Origin: Zeimonas sp050187175
GTDB taxonomy: Bacteria; Pseudomonadota; Gammaproteobacteria; Burkholderiales; Burkholderiaceae_E
Assembly (NCBI GenBank): GCA_050187175.1
Contig: JBFWXS010000023.1
Location: 10,849 to 74,848 of the forward strand
Direction of reading: 5' to 3'
Length of the DNA: 64,000 bases
The stretch's first letter is position 1. Every line of letters starts with the position of its first letter. A model generated the notes under the pieces. The model was not told the origin of the DNA. It did no database searches and saw only the letters and a program-made list of their open reading frames with translations. Shown in pieces: positions 1 through 7,394 of this stretch. Made by a program: the position numbers and the translations under genes.

Positions 1-1
1 C

Positions 2-205
2 ACGTCAAAGAACCGACTTACGCTCCCCAGGGCGGCCACCGCCAGCGTGGATGCCACCGACTATTTCGATGTGACGGTCGAAGACGGCCGTATCATCCTC
101 ACGCCGATACGAGTCCAGGCAGCCCAGGCCGTTCGTGCCAAGCTGGAGCGATTCGGAATCACCGAGCAAGATGTGGAGGACGCTGTCGCCTGGGGCCGCC
201 AGTGA
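2..205 (+). CDS. AbrB/SpoVT-family antitoxin, C-terminal part (5' end outside window)
   Basis: The frame is open from the left edge and ends at TGA 203-205, giving about 67 residues. They read SKNRLTLPRAAT, then DYFDV and DGRIILTPIRV, then a helical tail ending AVAWGRQ. This is the swapped-hairpin AbrB layout seen in antitoxins paired with COG1569 PIN toxins, followed by a toxin-binding tail. The next frame starts at a GTG overlapping its stop (GTGA at 202-205), the usual translational coupling of such a pair. The antitoxin would bind its own promoter, which is not in the window, and neutralise a PIN ribonuclease. Its partner is truncated here, so it may be an orphan. Family assignment is from pattern recognition. 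Confidence 0.72.
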   Translation, partial: TSKNRLTLPRAATASVDATDYFDVTVEDGRIILTPIRVQAAQAVRAKLERFGITEQDVEDAVAWGRQ

Positions 206-258
206 TACACCGAGTCATTCTCGATACGAACACCGCACTGTCCGCGTTGCTGCTCAAG
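202..258 (+). pseudogene. PIN-domain toxin, only the first ~18 codons remain
   Basis: A GTG start overlapping the antitoxin stop opens a peptide MIHRVILDTNTALSALLL. This is the first beta strand of a PIN ribonuclease, with the first metal-binding aspartate in LDTN. After about residue 18 the frame continues to 462 but no longer resembles a PIN domain, and it runs antisense through the 3' end of the neighbouring receptor gene. The other acidic active-site residues are missing, so no functional nuclease can be made. It looks like a toxin gene cut by a deletion or insertion whose far side is the minus-strand catabolic cluster. Confidence 0.65.
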
Positions 259-263
259 GCTGA

Positions 264-285
264 CATCTCGTCTGAGTACGAGATG
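264..285. repeat. Perfect 8-bp inverted repeat at the toxin breakpoint
   Basis: CATCTCGT and ACGAGATG are separated by six bases (272-277). It lies 40 nt past the stop of the minus-strand receptor gene and a few bases after PIN homology ends. No T-run follows on either strand, so a Rho-independent terminator is not clearly supported. Confidence 0.5.
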
Positions 286-324
286 CACGGCGATCCTTCC
301 CTCCGGCTTCAGCCGCTAGTCTGC

Positions 325-1314
325 TCAACGCAAGATCCCCAAGACCCGCGCAATCCTCCCCGAGTCCGCCACTTCTGCTTTCATATCCGCGACGAACTGT
401 TCATTGGTCGTCACGACGGGCTCCGCGCCCATCGCCGCAAAGCGTTCCGCCACCTTGGGTGACTGAGTCGCCTTGACGATCATGTCGCTCAGTCGCGCAC
501 GGATGTCGGGAGGAACGTTCGCACTGGTGACGAAGCCGTACCACAGCGGCGCCGCCGAGAACTTCAGAACTTCGCCGATGTGAGGCACTTCCGGCAGCAG
601 CGCGGAACGCTTGCCGTAGAACAGGCCCAGCGGCTGAACAGCGCCCGACTTGGCGTGCTGCAGAATCATTGGCATGGGCGCCACGTTCAGATCGACCTGT
701 CCGCCGATCACGTCCAGCATCGCCTTGGAGGTATCCTTGTAGGGTACCTCCACAATATCGACGCTGGCCGCCTGTTTGAACAGCTCCTTCAGGATCTGGC
801 TGGAAGTGCCGGGCCCGGAGGAGGCGTAGCTCAGCTTTCCGGGGTGCGCTTTCGCGTAGGCAATAAGCTGGTCTATCGTATCGAATCGGATCTTCGGCCC
901 GGCCGACAGCACCATGGGAACCATCGCAAACTTGGCAATCGGCGCGAAGTCCACCAAGGGGTCGTACGGTGGCTTACGAGTGATGCCGGCCAGGATGGTA
1001 AAGGGGTTGGCCACCATCATCAGGTGATAGCCGTCGGCTGGCGCCTGGGCTGCCGCCGACGTGCCCACGATCCCGCCGCCGCCGACCCGATTGTCGATCA
1101 CCACAGGCTGGCCCGCGATTTCGCTGAGCTCCTGGCCGACCACGCGTGCGAAGACATCGGAGCCCGAGCCGGCCGCGAAGGGGACGATGATCCGCAAAGG
1201 CCGCGACGGGAACGCCGCGGTCTGCCCGAAAACAGGGAAGGCGGCGATGCTGCTCGCGGCCATGCCGCTCGCGAGTGCGAGCCAGCGCCGGCGCGGAAGG
1301 AACGGAGTAGCCAT
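325..1314 (-). CDS. Bug/TctC-family tripartite tricarboxylate receptor (periplasmic binding protein)
   Basis: A 329-residue periplasmic solute-binding protein. The N-terminus has a twin-arginine-like and hydrophobic export signal (PRRRWLALASG, then an alanine-rich core to VFGQTAA). The mature part starts with the Bug signature FPSRPLRIIVPFAAGSGSD, and the ADGYH loop and IRFDTIDQLIAYAKAHPGK segment follow. I chose ATG 1314 over the upstream in-frame start at 1350 because AAGGGAGAC precedes it at good spacing. Members bind carboxylates or amino acid derivatives. The gene follows the N-acyl-D-amino-acid deacylase on the same strand, so the ligand may be that enzyme's substrate. No TctA/TctB membrane genes are nearby. 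Ligand unknown. Confidence 0.9.
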   Translation of the reverse strand: MATPFLPRRRWLALASGMAASSIAAFPVFGQTAAFPSRPLRIIVPFAAGSGSDVFARVVGQELSEIAGQPVVIDNRVGGGGIVGTSAAAQAPADGYHLMMVANPFTILAGITRKPPYDPLVDFAPIAKFAMVPMVLSAGPKIRFDTIDQLIAYAKAHPGKLSYASSGPGTSSQILKELFKQAASVDIVEVPYKDTSKAMLDVIGGQVDLNVAPMPMILQHAKSGAVQPLGLFYGKRSALLPEVPHIGEVLKFSAAPLWYGFVTSANVPPDIRARLSDMIVKATQSPKVAERFAAMGAEPVVTTNEQFVADMKAEVADSGRIARVLGILR

Positions 1315-1364
1315 GTCTGTCTCCCTTGATGAAATATCGATATCGATCATTCGCGATAGGCCGA

Positions 1365-3053
1365 TCAGCCGGCGAAATCGCGCAGAACCTGTCCTGGCTT
1401 CTTATCCGCGCCTAGCAGGCCGTCGGCATCGGCAACTCGACAGCCATTGATCCAGACGCCGTGAACGCCGCGCGCGCTCGTGCGCAGCCGGGTGGCGCCG
1501 GACGGAAAATCATGCAGCCGGGCCCGCTCGCCGATGCCGACAGCATCGGGATCGACCCACAGCAGATCGGCGGCCTTGCCGGGCGCCAGGATCCCGCGAT
1601 CGCGCAGGCCCAGCAGATTGGCGGGCTGACTAGTGAGGCGCCGCACCGCTTCCGGCAGTGAGATCACCTGAAGGTCTCTCACCCAGTGCCCAAGCAGATG
1701 CAGTCCGAAGCCTGCCTCGCAGATGAACGTCACGTGGGCGCCCGCGTCGCTCAAGGTGACATGCGAGTCCGGATCCGACAGGATACGCGCCACGGCACGT
1801 TCGTCGCTGTTGAGGACCTCGATGACGAAGCGCGTCTTCAGATCCTCCGCCAGCGCCAGATCCAGGAAAAAGTCGAGCGGATCCTGCCCCTGCTCAGCCG
1901 CCAGCTCCTGAACGCTTCTGCCCTCGTAGCACCGATTTTCCGCACGGCATGTTTCGGCGACCATCAACTTCGACCAGTCGCCCTTGAACAGCCTCTGCTC
2001 CCCGGAGGCCCGCAACGCGAATCTCAATGGTCCGCGAAAGGCCGCATCGGCCAGAACCCTGCCGTAAGCCTGTGCGCTCTGCTCCTGAGCCAGCAGCGCG
2101 GGGCGCCACGCATCGAAGGCCTCGAAGATGTATGGCGCCTCCAGCGTGAAGTCCATCACCATCGGCAGGCACGAACACTGGCCGTAAAGCCGGTTTCCCC
2201 GGTCACGCGCCTGGCGCATCATGGCCAGGTCGTTGAAGACGCCCATCGGCTGAGCAGGATTGTGGCGCATGGAAGAAACGAAGACAGGCCGTCCTCCTTC
2301 GACGGCCAGCTCCTCGATGTCGGAGATCGAGGTCTTCGAGCCCTTGACGATCATCATGACGCCCCGGCCCTGCTCGCCCATCGCCCTGGCCAGCCTCTTC
2401 AGCTCTCGCGTATCGGCCAGCCTGGAGGGCATCGCCGCGCCGCCATCTCCCACATGCTGTTCGTGAGTCGAGGTGGAGAAGCCGACCGCACCTGCGCGCA
2501 TCGCATCGGCGATCAGGCGGCTCATTGAGGAGATCTCCTCGTCGGTCGCGGCGCGCGCGACCGCGGCTTCGCCCATGACGTAGCTGCGCAAGGCCGAGTG
2601 TCCGATATAAGCGCAGACATTGGGCCCCACGCCCTGCCGCTGCAGCATATCGAGATACCCGGAGAAGTCCTCGAACTCCCAACGTATGCCCGCGTCGAGC
2701 GCGTCGAATGACATGCCTTCGACCCTGCTGAGATTGAGCATCATCTGCCGCCTGTCCCCGGGCTTGCAGGGCGCGATGGTGAAACCGCAATTGCCCATCA
2801 CCACGGTCGTGACGCCGAGCGCCGGCGAGGGGTCACACCAGGGATCCCAGGTGATCTGCGCGTCGTAGTGCGTGTGCGTGTCGATGATGCCGGGCATCAG
2901 CACCTTTCCGCCCGCGTCGATCCTGCTTTCCGCAGGGCCGAGATCGGTGCCGATGGCGCTGATCCTACCCCGGGCTACGGCGAGGTCACCCTTGACCGGT
3001 TCCCTGCCCGTGCCGTCCACGATGATGGCGTTCGAGATCACGAGGTCGTGCAT
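1365..3053 (-). CDS. N-acyl-D-amino-acid deacylase family amidohydrolase
   Basis: A 562-residue cytosolic zinc amidohydrolase of the D-aminoacylase family. The N-terminal beta-sandwich (LVISNAIIVDGTG) leads into the metal motif GIIDTHTHYD (His60, His62). MGNCGF carries the cysteine ligand typical of D-aminoacylases, and LSDAGAH near the C-terminus carries the late aspartate. These enzymes release D-amino acids from N-acyl derivatives; some relatives act on other N-acyl compounds. The start at 3053 was preferred to upstream 3176 because the extra 41 residues encode GC-hairpin intergenic DNA. It is probably cotranscribed with the receptor downstream and is divergent from the enoyl-CoA hydratase unit. 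The substrate cannot be read from sequence. Confidence 0.85.
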   Translation of the reverse strand: MHDLVISNAIIVDGTGREPVKGDLAVARGRISAIGTDLGPAESRIDAGGKVLMPGIIDTHTHYDAQITWDPWCDPSPALGVTTVVMGNCGFTIAPCKPGDRRQMMLNLSRVEGMSFDALDAGIRWEFEDFSGYLDMLQRQGVGPNVCAYIGHSALRSYVMGEAAVARAATDEEISSMSRLIADAMRAGAVGFSTSTHEQHVGDGGAAMPSRLADTRELKRLARAMGEQGRGVMMIVKGSKTSISDIEELAVEGGRPVFVSSMRHNPAQPMGVFNDLAMMRQARDRGNRLYGQCSCLPMVMDFTLEAPYIFEAFDAWRPALLAQEQSAQAYGRVLADAAFRGPLRFALRASGEQRLFKGDWSKLMVAETCRAENRCYEGRSVQELAAEQGQDPLDFFLDLALAEDLKTRFVIEVLNSDERAVARILSDPDSHVTLSDAGAHVTFICEAGFGLHLLGHWVRDLQVISLPEAVRRLTSQPANLLGLRDRGILAPGKAADLLWVDPDAVGIGERARLHDFPSGATRLRTSARGVHGVWINGCRVADADGLLGADKKPGQVLRDFAG

Positions 3054-3124
3054 AGATGCTCCAAGGGAGGCGTGCTCCACAGGATGCGAAGCCTCCATTC
3101 TTGCGCTTCCGCCGTGGCATGACT

Positions 3125-3168
3125 GCCCCCTGCGGAGGGGGCATTCGCCCGTGCCCCCTTCCAGGGGG
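3125..3168. repeat. Double GC-hairpin element between divergent genes
   Basis: Two consecutive perfect stems: GCCCCC-TGCGGA-GGGGGC (3125-3142) and CCCCC-TTCCA-GGGGG (3154-3168). The first has the same arms as the hairpin at 7277-7294, which is also between divergent genes. It looks like a dispersed palindromic repeat rather than an operator, because the flanking genes belong to different families. Confidence 0.6.
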
Positions 3169-3222
3169 AATGGCAAACCGGTGACCCGACGGCAAGATCG
3201 ACGCTTCGGAAAAGGATTCCAC

Positions 3223-4014
3223 GTGGACGATACCGCTCATCTGCTCGTGAGGCGCGAAGGCCGCATCGCCCGCCTCGTGGTGAGCAACCCCAGCCGCCGC
3301 AATGCCGCCACGCTGGCGATATGGCAAGCCTTCCCTCCTGCCATCCGCGCCCTGTCGGCGGACACCGGGATCCGGGCTGTCGTCATCGAGGGCGCGGGAA
3401 CCCGCGATTTCATGTCCGGCGCGGATATCTCGGAATTTCATGCGAACCATGCCCGCGCCGATGCGATCCTGGCACTCGAACGAGCGGCGATCGATGCGTG
3501 GGATGCAGTCTGGAACTGTCCCAAGCCAACAGTCGCGGCAATCCACGGCTATTGTCTGGGCGGGGGCCTGGCGCTGGCCGTCTGCTGCGACATTCGGCTG
3601 GCGGCTGAGGATGCGATGTTCGGCATCCCGGCGGTGAAGCTGGGAGCAGGATATCGCGCTGACAGCATGAAGCGACTGCGCCGGCTGGTCGGCCCCGCCT
3701 ATGCTAAGGAGATGCTGCTGACGGGAAGGCAGTTCCGGGCGGGCCAGGCTTGGCGAATGGGGCTGCTCAACAGCGTCGTAGAGAAGTCCAGGCTCTTCGA
3801 GGTGACAGCGGAGACAGTCGGCATCATCGCCGGGGGCGCGCCGCTGACAGTCGCCGCCGTCAAACTGATCGATCGCGGACTGGACGGACATCCGGAAGAA
3901 CAGGATGCATCCACCTGGGAAAAGGCGGTGCAGGCCTGCTTCGCAAGCGGGGACTTCATCGAAGGCTGCGCCGCCTTCGCCGAAAGGCGCGCACCCGTCT
4001 TCAGCGGCCGATAG
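3223..4014 (+). CDS. Enoyl-CoA hydratase/isomerase family protein
   Basis: A 263-residue crotonase-fold protein. It shows the N-terminal strand motif RLVVSNPSRRNA, the first oxyanion-hole region SGADISEF, and the second oxyanion motif with a glycine-rich turn in AAIHGYCLGGGLALAVCCD. The segment corresponding to the two catalytic glutamates of classical hydratases reads AVKLGAGYRADSMKRL and lacks the usual second glutamate pattern. It could therefore be an isomerase, hydrolase or lyase of the superfamily. The start is GTG 3223 with GGAAAAGGA just upstream; the longer upstream frame overlaps the divergent gene. It is followed after 48 nt by a class III CoA-transferase, pointing to catabolism through CoA thioesters. 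Confidence 0.85.
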   Translation: MDDTAHLLVRREGRIARLVVSNPSRRNAATLAIWQAFPPAIRALSADTGIRAVVIEGAGTRDFMSGADISEFHANHARADAILALERAAIDAWDAVWNCPKPTVAAIHGYCLGGGLALAVCCDIRLAAEDAMFGIPAVKLGAGYRADSMKRLRRLVGPAYAKEMLLTGRQFRAGQAWRMGLLNSVVEKSRLFEVTAETVGIIAGGAPLTVAAVKLIDRGLDGHPEEQDASTWEKAVQACFASGDFIEGCAAFAERRAPVFSGR

Positions 4015-4062
4015 GCAGCCCGTCGAGGACGGCCCCATACGTGACCTGGATTGGAGAAGAAC

Positions 4063-5223
4063 ATGCAGTGTTGTCTGAACGGCGTTCGAGTTCTGGAACT
4101 GGCAAGGCATCAGGCGGGGCCGCGCGCCGGCATGATCCTGTCCGACCTCGGTGCCGAAGTAATCAAGGTCGAGAAGCCGGGCGGCGAGGAAACGAGGCGG
4201 TCGGGTCCTTTCGTCGGCGGACAGAGCGTCTATTTCAGCACCTACAACCGCGGTAAGAAGAGCCTCTGCCTGAACCTGCGCAGGGAAGAAGGCAAGGCTG
4301 TGTTCTTCGATCTTCTGAAGTCGACGGACATCGTCATAGAGAACTTCAAGCCAGGCACTCTGGAATCGATGGGCCTCGGCTACGAGGAGCTGGTGAAAAC
4401 CCGACCGGACATCATCCTGGCGCGGGTGTCCGGCTTTGGACAGAGAGGTCCGTACAGCGGGCGCCCAGGCTTCGATCCGATCGGTCAAGCTATGAGCGGA
4501 CTCATGTCCTTGAACGGCTTGGGCGCAAGCGACGGAAAGCCGATCGGCACCGCCTTCTCGGTGGTCGATCGCATGACTGCCCTGCACGTGGCCATAGGCA
4601 TGCTGGCGGCCCTCCGCCATCGCGATGAAACCGGCACTGGCCAGGTCATCGACGTCTGCCTGATGGATATCGCGCTCACCATGACCGAGATTCCGACCGC
4701 CTACTTCCTGGCCACCGGCGAGCAAGGGGGAGAATCGGGCCGGCCTCCTTACGAGGCAAAGGATGGCTGGGTCGTGATCGCAGCCGGCTCGAACGAGCGG
4801 CTCGTCAAGCACGTGGCGGAGACCGCAGGTCTCGACCTGCGGACGGCCAACCTTGATAGGAACGACAACGGCGGAAGCTTCTTCGCATTCCGCATCCCGG
4901 AGCTGGCGCAGTGGTGCAGGAAGCATACGGTTGCCGAGATCTGCGAGCACTTCCTGAAGCTGGGTGTACCAGCTGCACCCGTGCTGACCATTCCGGAGGT
5001 GGCGAAAGACGCTCATCTCTGGGAGCGCGAGATGCTGGTCGCGGTGAATGACCGCGCGGACGGCGAAATGTACGTCCCTGGCCTGAGCATCAAGTTCTCG
5101 CGCACGCCGGGAAAGATCGGCCCCGTTCCCGAGGCAGGGCAGCATTCCGAGGAGCTTCTCCGGGATCTGCTCGGCTATGACGCGATGAAGATTGCCGCCC
5201 TCAAGGCAAGCGCGATCGTGTGA
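4063..5223 (+). CDS. Class III (CaiB/BaiF) CoA-transferase
   Basis: A 386-residue family III CoA-transferase, which moves CoA between carboxylic acids via an aspartyl-CoA intermediate. Visible hallmarks are GVRVLELARHQAGPRAGMIL, the ADLGAEVIKVEKP-type motif (SDLGAEVIKVEKPGG), IVIENFKPGTLE, and GFGQRGPYSGRPGFD. The usual catalytic aspartate region follows at GTGQVIDVCLMDIAL. ATG 4063 has GGAGAAG upstream; a TTG 12 nt earlier is less likely. It lies between an enoyl-CoA hydratase and a Bug receptor on the same strand. A plausible role is activating an imported acid before hydration. The substrate is unknown. Confidence 0.9.
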   Translation: MQCCLNGVRVLELARHQAGPRAGMILSDLGAEVIKVEKPGGEETRRSGPFVGGQSVYFSTYNRGKKSLCLNLRREEGKAVFFDLLKSTDIVIENFKPGTLESMGLGYEELVKTRPDIILARVSGFGQRGPYSGRPGFDPIGQAMSGLMSLNGLGASDGKPIGTAFSVVDRMTALHVAIGMLAALRHRDETGTGQVIDVCLMDIALTMTEIPTAYFLATGEQGGESGRPPYEAKDGWVVIAAGSNERLVKHVAETAGLDLRTANLDRNDNGGSFFAFRIPELAQWCRKHTVAEICEHFLKLGVPAAPVLTIPEVAKDAHLWEREMLVAVNDRADGEMYVPGLSIKFSRTPGKIGPVPEAGQHSEELLRDLLGYDAMKIAALKASAIV

Positions 5224-5281
5224 GGCGTCGCGCGCTACCTCCAGGGCAGATCCCCACCCAAAGGCCTCAACAGGAGACATC

Positions 5282-6259
5282 ATGAGGAGATATTTCTTGC
5301 GAGCGCTGCTAGGCTGTATCGTCGCGCTCGGCATGCTGGCTGCCGCGTCGGCGGCGCGAGCGGACGGCTATCCGTCCAAACCCGTCCGCATAGTCGTGAT
5401 CGTCGCTCCGGGCGGCGCGGCCGACGCAATGGCACGAATCATCGCCGACGGTCTCACGTCGCGGCTCGGCCAGCCCGTCATCGTCGAGAACAAGCCGGGT
5501 GCCGGCGGCAATCTGGCGACCCAGTTCGTTGCGCGCGCTCCAGCCGACGGCCATACGCTTCTGCTCACGACCAACAACCATACGATCAATCCATCGCTGT
5601 TCGGCAACGCTGGCTACGCGGTCGATGACTTTGCGCCCGTTGCGGAGCTGTTCGAGGGTCCGTCGGTGATTGCCGTACCGGCCAGTTCACGGTTCAACAC
5701 GTTGAAGGAACTTCTGGACGAAGCGCGCAAGAGCCCAGGCTCGATCGCCTACGCCAGTTCCGGCGTAGGGCTGACCCCACATGTCGCCGCCGAAGTGCTG
5801 CAGCGCTCGGCCGGCGTCAGGCTGAACCACGTGGCGTACCGAGGTTCCGGCCCGTCCGTCACCGATGCCGTCGGCGGACAGATACCCGTAGTGGTCGCGT
5901 CGCTACTGGCGGCGCTGCCATTCATTGAAAACGGCAAGCTCAAGGCCCTCGCCGTCACATCGCCCGAGCGCTGGCCGACCTCGCCGGCCATTCCCACCGT
6001 CGCGGAGTTCGGCCTGCCCGGATACGAGCAGATGATCTGGATGGGTTTGTTCAGTCCAAAGGGAACGCCGGCGGGGATCGTAAGACGGCTCAATACCGAG
6101 GTGCGCTCCATCCTGTCGGATGAAGGCATCAAGGCCCGGGTCGCCAAGCTTGGCGGCATGGTCAGCGACAAGAGCGTCGAGGCGTTCGAATCGAAGATCC
6201 GCGACGACCATCAGGCTTCCACCCGACTGGTGAGAGAGGCCAATCTGAAGATCGAATGA
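5282..6259 (+). CDS. Bug/TctC-family tripartite tricarboxylate receptor
   Basis: A 325-residue periplasmic binding protein. It has a clear Sec signal (RRYFLRALLGCIVALGMLAAASAARA) and then the Bug start YPSKPVRIVVIVAPGGAADA. Other family marks are KPGAGGNLATQFVA, PADGHTLLLTTNN, the HVAYRGSGPSVTD ligand loop, and PTVAEFGLPGYE. Start ATG 5282 has AGGAGA about 7 nt upstream. It is the third gene of the hydratase/CoA-transferase unit, 58 nt after the transferase, and probably captures that pathway's substrate. It is convergent with the LuxR-type regulator, 42 nt away. No cognate TctAB is present. Confidence 0.9.
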   Translation: MRRYFLRALLGCIVALGMLAAASAARADGYPSKPVRIVVIVAPGGAADAMARIIADGLTSRLGQPVIVENKPGAGGNLATQFVARAPADGHTLLLTTNNHTINPSLFGNAGYAVDDFAPVAELFEGPSVIAVPASSRFNTLKELLDEARKSPGSIAYASSGVGLTPHVAAEVLQRSAGVRLNHVAYRGSGPSVTDAVGGQIPVVVASLLAALPFIENGKLKALAVTSPERWPTSPAIPTVAEFGLPGYEQMIWMGLFSPKGTPAGIVRRLNTEVRSILSDEGIKARVAKLGGMVSDKSVEAFESKIRDDHQASTRLVREANLKIE

Positions 6260-6290
6260 ACCGCTGTGGCACGATCGAAAGCCGGCGGAT

Positions 6291-6335
6291 GTCCTGTCGG
6301 CTCAGGTCCTGTCGGCCCATGTCCTGCTGTCGCAC
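6291..6335. repeat. Three tandem 15-nt repeats at the 3' end of the LuxR-type gene
   Basis: The unit GTCCTGTCGGCTCAG is repeated with changes at 6291, 6306 and 6321. The array straddles the stop codon of the minus-strand regulator and encodes its last residues (CDSRTWADRT). The 15-nt period keeps frame. Confidence 0.6.
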
Positions 6336-7150
6336 AGCGAGCCGGCCTTCCAGTCGCGCCATAGCGTGATGTACCAGTTGAGCAGCTCCCGCTCGGTCCC
6401 TATGCTCAGCCTCTCGTAGGCCCGTTTGCGGTACGACTTCACGCTTTCTTCGCCGATCCCCAGATCCAGCGCGACGCCGGTGGTGCTCATCCCGTACAGG
6501 ATCCGCGAACAGACCTCCACCTGTCGCCTCGGCATCTCGGTGTGGGCCACCAGGCAGCGCTCGATCTCGGCGAGCGACGACAGCCGGAACGCATAGTCGC
6601 TCCGCCATTGCGACAGCTCTACATGCTTGGCCAGCAGTGAGACGAGCATGTCCGCGCTGGACAGCACGAAGTTCACATTCTCATCGGCATAGGGACTGCG
6701 AGTATCGGCCCGCAGGATGCTCAATCCGTAGGAGGCTGCGCGACGGCGCCCTGCCACGAACAAACGCTCCCTCACATGCGGGAAGATGGCGTTACGCAGA
6801 TCGACGTCGCCCAGCGTGTCGATCTCGACCTGGATCATCACCGGCTCCTGCAACTGCACGCGGCTGCGCGCCTCGCAGATGGCCGGATCCCTGCGCCAAT
6901 ACTCAAGGTCGATGTACCGCGAGGCCTCGTCCCTCACGCGGTTGCCGCCGCCGGCGCTGCCGACGAAGAGCTGATCGAGACTGTTTTCTTCCAGTCGATA
7001 GATGGCGCAATGGTCGGCACCGCACATGCGGTGCAGAAGCGACATCAGCTGCGGCGCAAACCGGTCCGTTCCTATGTCCTCGATGACGTCCGCAAGATCA
7101 CGTAGCGCCGGCGTGGACATCGACGAAACGGTGAAGCAGCGCACGCTCAT
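6302..7150 (-). CDS. LuxR-type HTH transcriptional regulator
   Basis: A 282-residue regulator. The N-terminal ~190 residues resemble a GAF-like sensor (LLHRMCGADHCAIYRLE). The C-terminus has a LuxR-type helix-turn-helix (YGMSTTGVALDLGIGEESVKSYRKRAYERL). No receiver aspartate pattern or acyl-homoserine-lactone signature is evident. Start 7150 has a strong AGGAGACAGG ribosome site; longer in-frame starts run into the intergenic hairpin. It is divergent from the nine-gene Rieske/ABC operon with 244 nt between them, so it most likely controls that operon, possibly sensing an aromatic or amine inducer. That role is inference. Confidence 0.82.
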   Translation of the reverse strand: MSVRCFTVSSMSTPALRDLADVIEDIGTDRFAPQLMSLLHRMCGADHCAIYRLEENSLDQLFVGSAGGGNRVRDEASRYIDLEYWRRDPAICEARSRVQLQEPVMIQVEIDTLGDVDLRNAIFPHVRERLFVAGRRRAASYGLSILRADTRSPYADENVNFVLSSADMLVSLLAKHVELSQWRSDYAFRLSSLAEIERCLVAHTEMPRRQVEVCSRILYGMSTTGVALDLGIGEESVKSYRKRAYERLSIGTERELLNWYITLWRDWKAGSLCDSRTWADRT

Positions 7151-7276
7151 CCTGTCTCCTGTGTAGGCAAAGGCCGCGCCATCCTGTGATTTCGGGGGGC
7201 AGGCAATTTTCAGTTTAGCGCGATCCAGCCGGGTCGCATAGCCGAGTACCGCGCGCGCGTCCGCGGCACAGCGCAT

Positions 7277-7294
7277 GCCCCCTTCTGAGGGGGC
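7277..7294. repeat. GC hairpin, second copy of the dispersed palindromic element
   Basis: GCCCCC-TTCTGA-GGGGGC. The arms are identical to 3125-3142, and the immediately flanking CATGCC/GGCATGCC also forms imperfect symmetry. It sits in the divergent gap between the LuxR-type regulator and the Rieske gene. Confidence 0.55.
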
Positions 7295-7394
7295 TGTCCG
7301 GCATGCCGGCGCCGCGGAAAATCCATCGAACTGGAACACCAGGATCGCGTGTCAGCCGACAAGCCGGCCAACCGCGGCCATACCAGAGGATCCC

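Noticed and set aside
2986..5334. 782-codon minus-strand open frame
   Set aside because: It runs antisense to the enoyl-CoA hydratase and CoA-transferase genes, has no recognisable domain, and its composition is what the complement of GC-rich codons gives.
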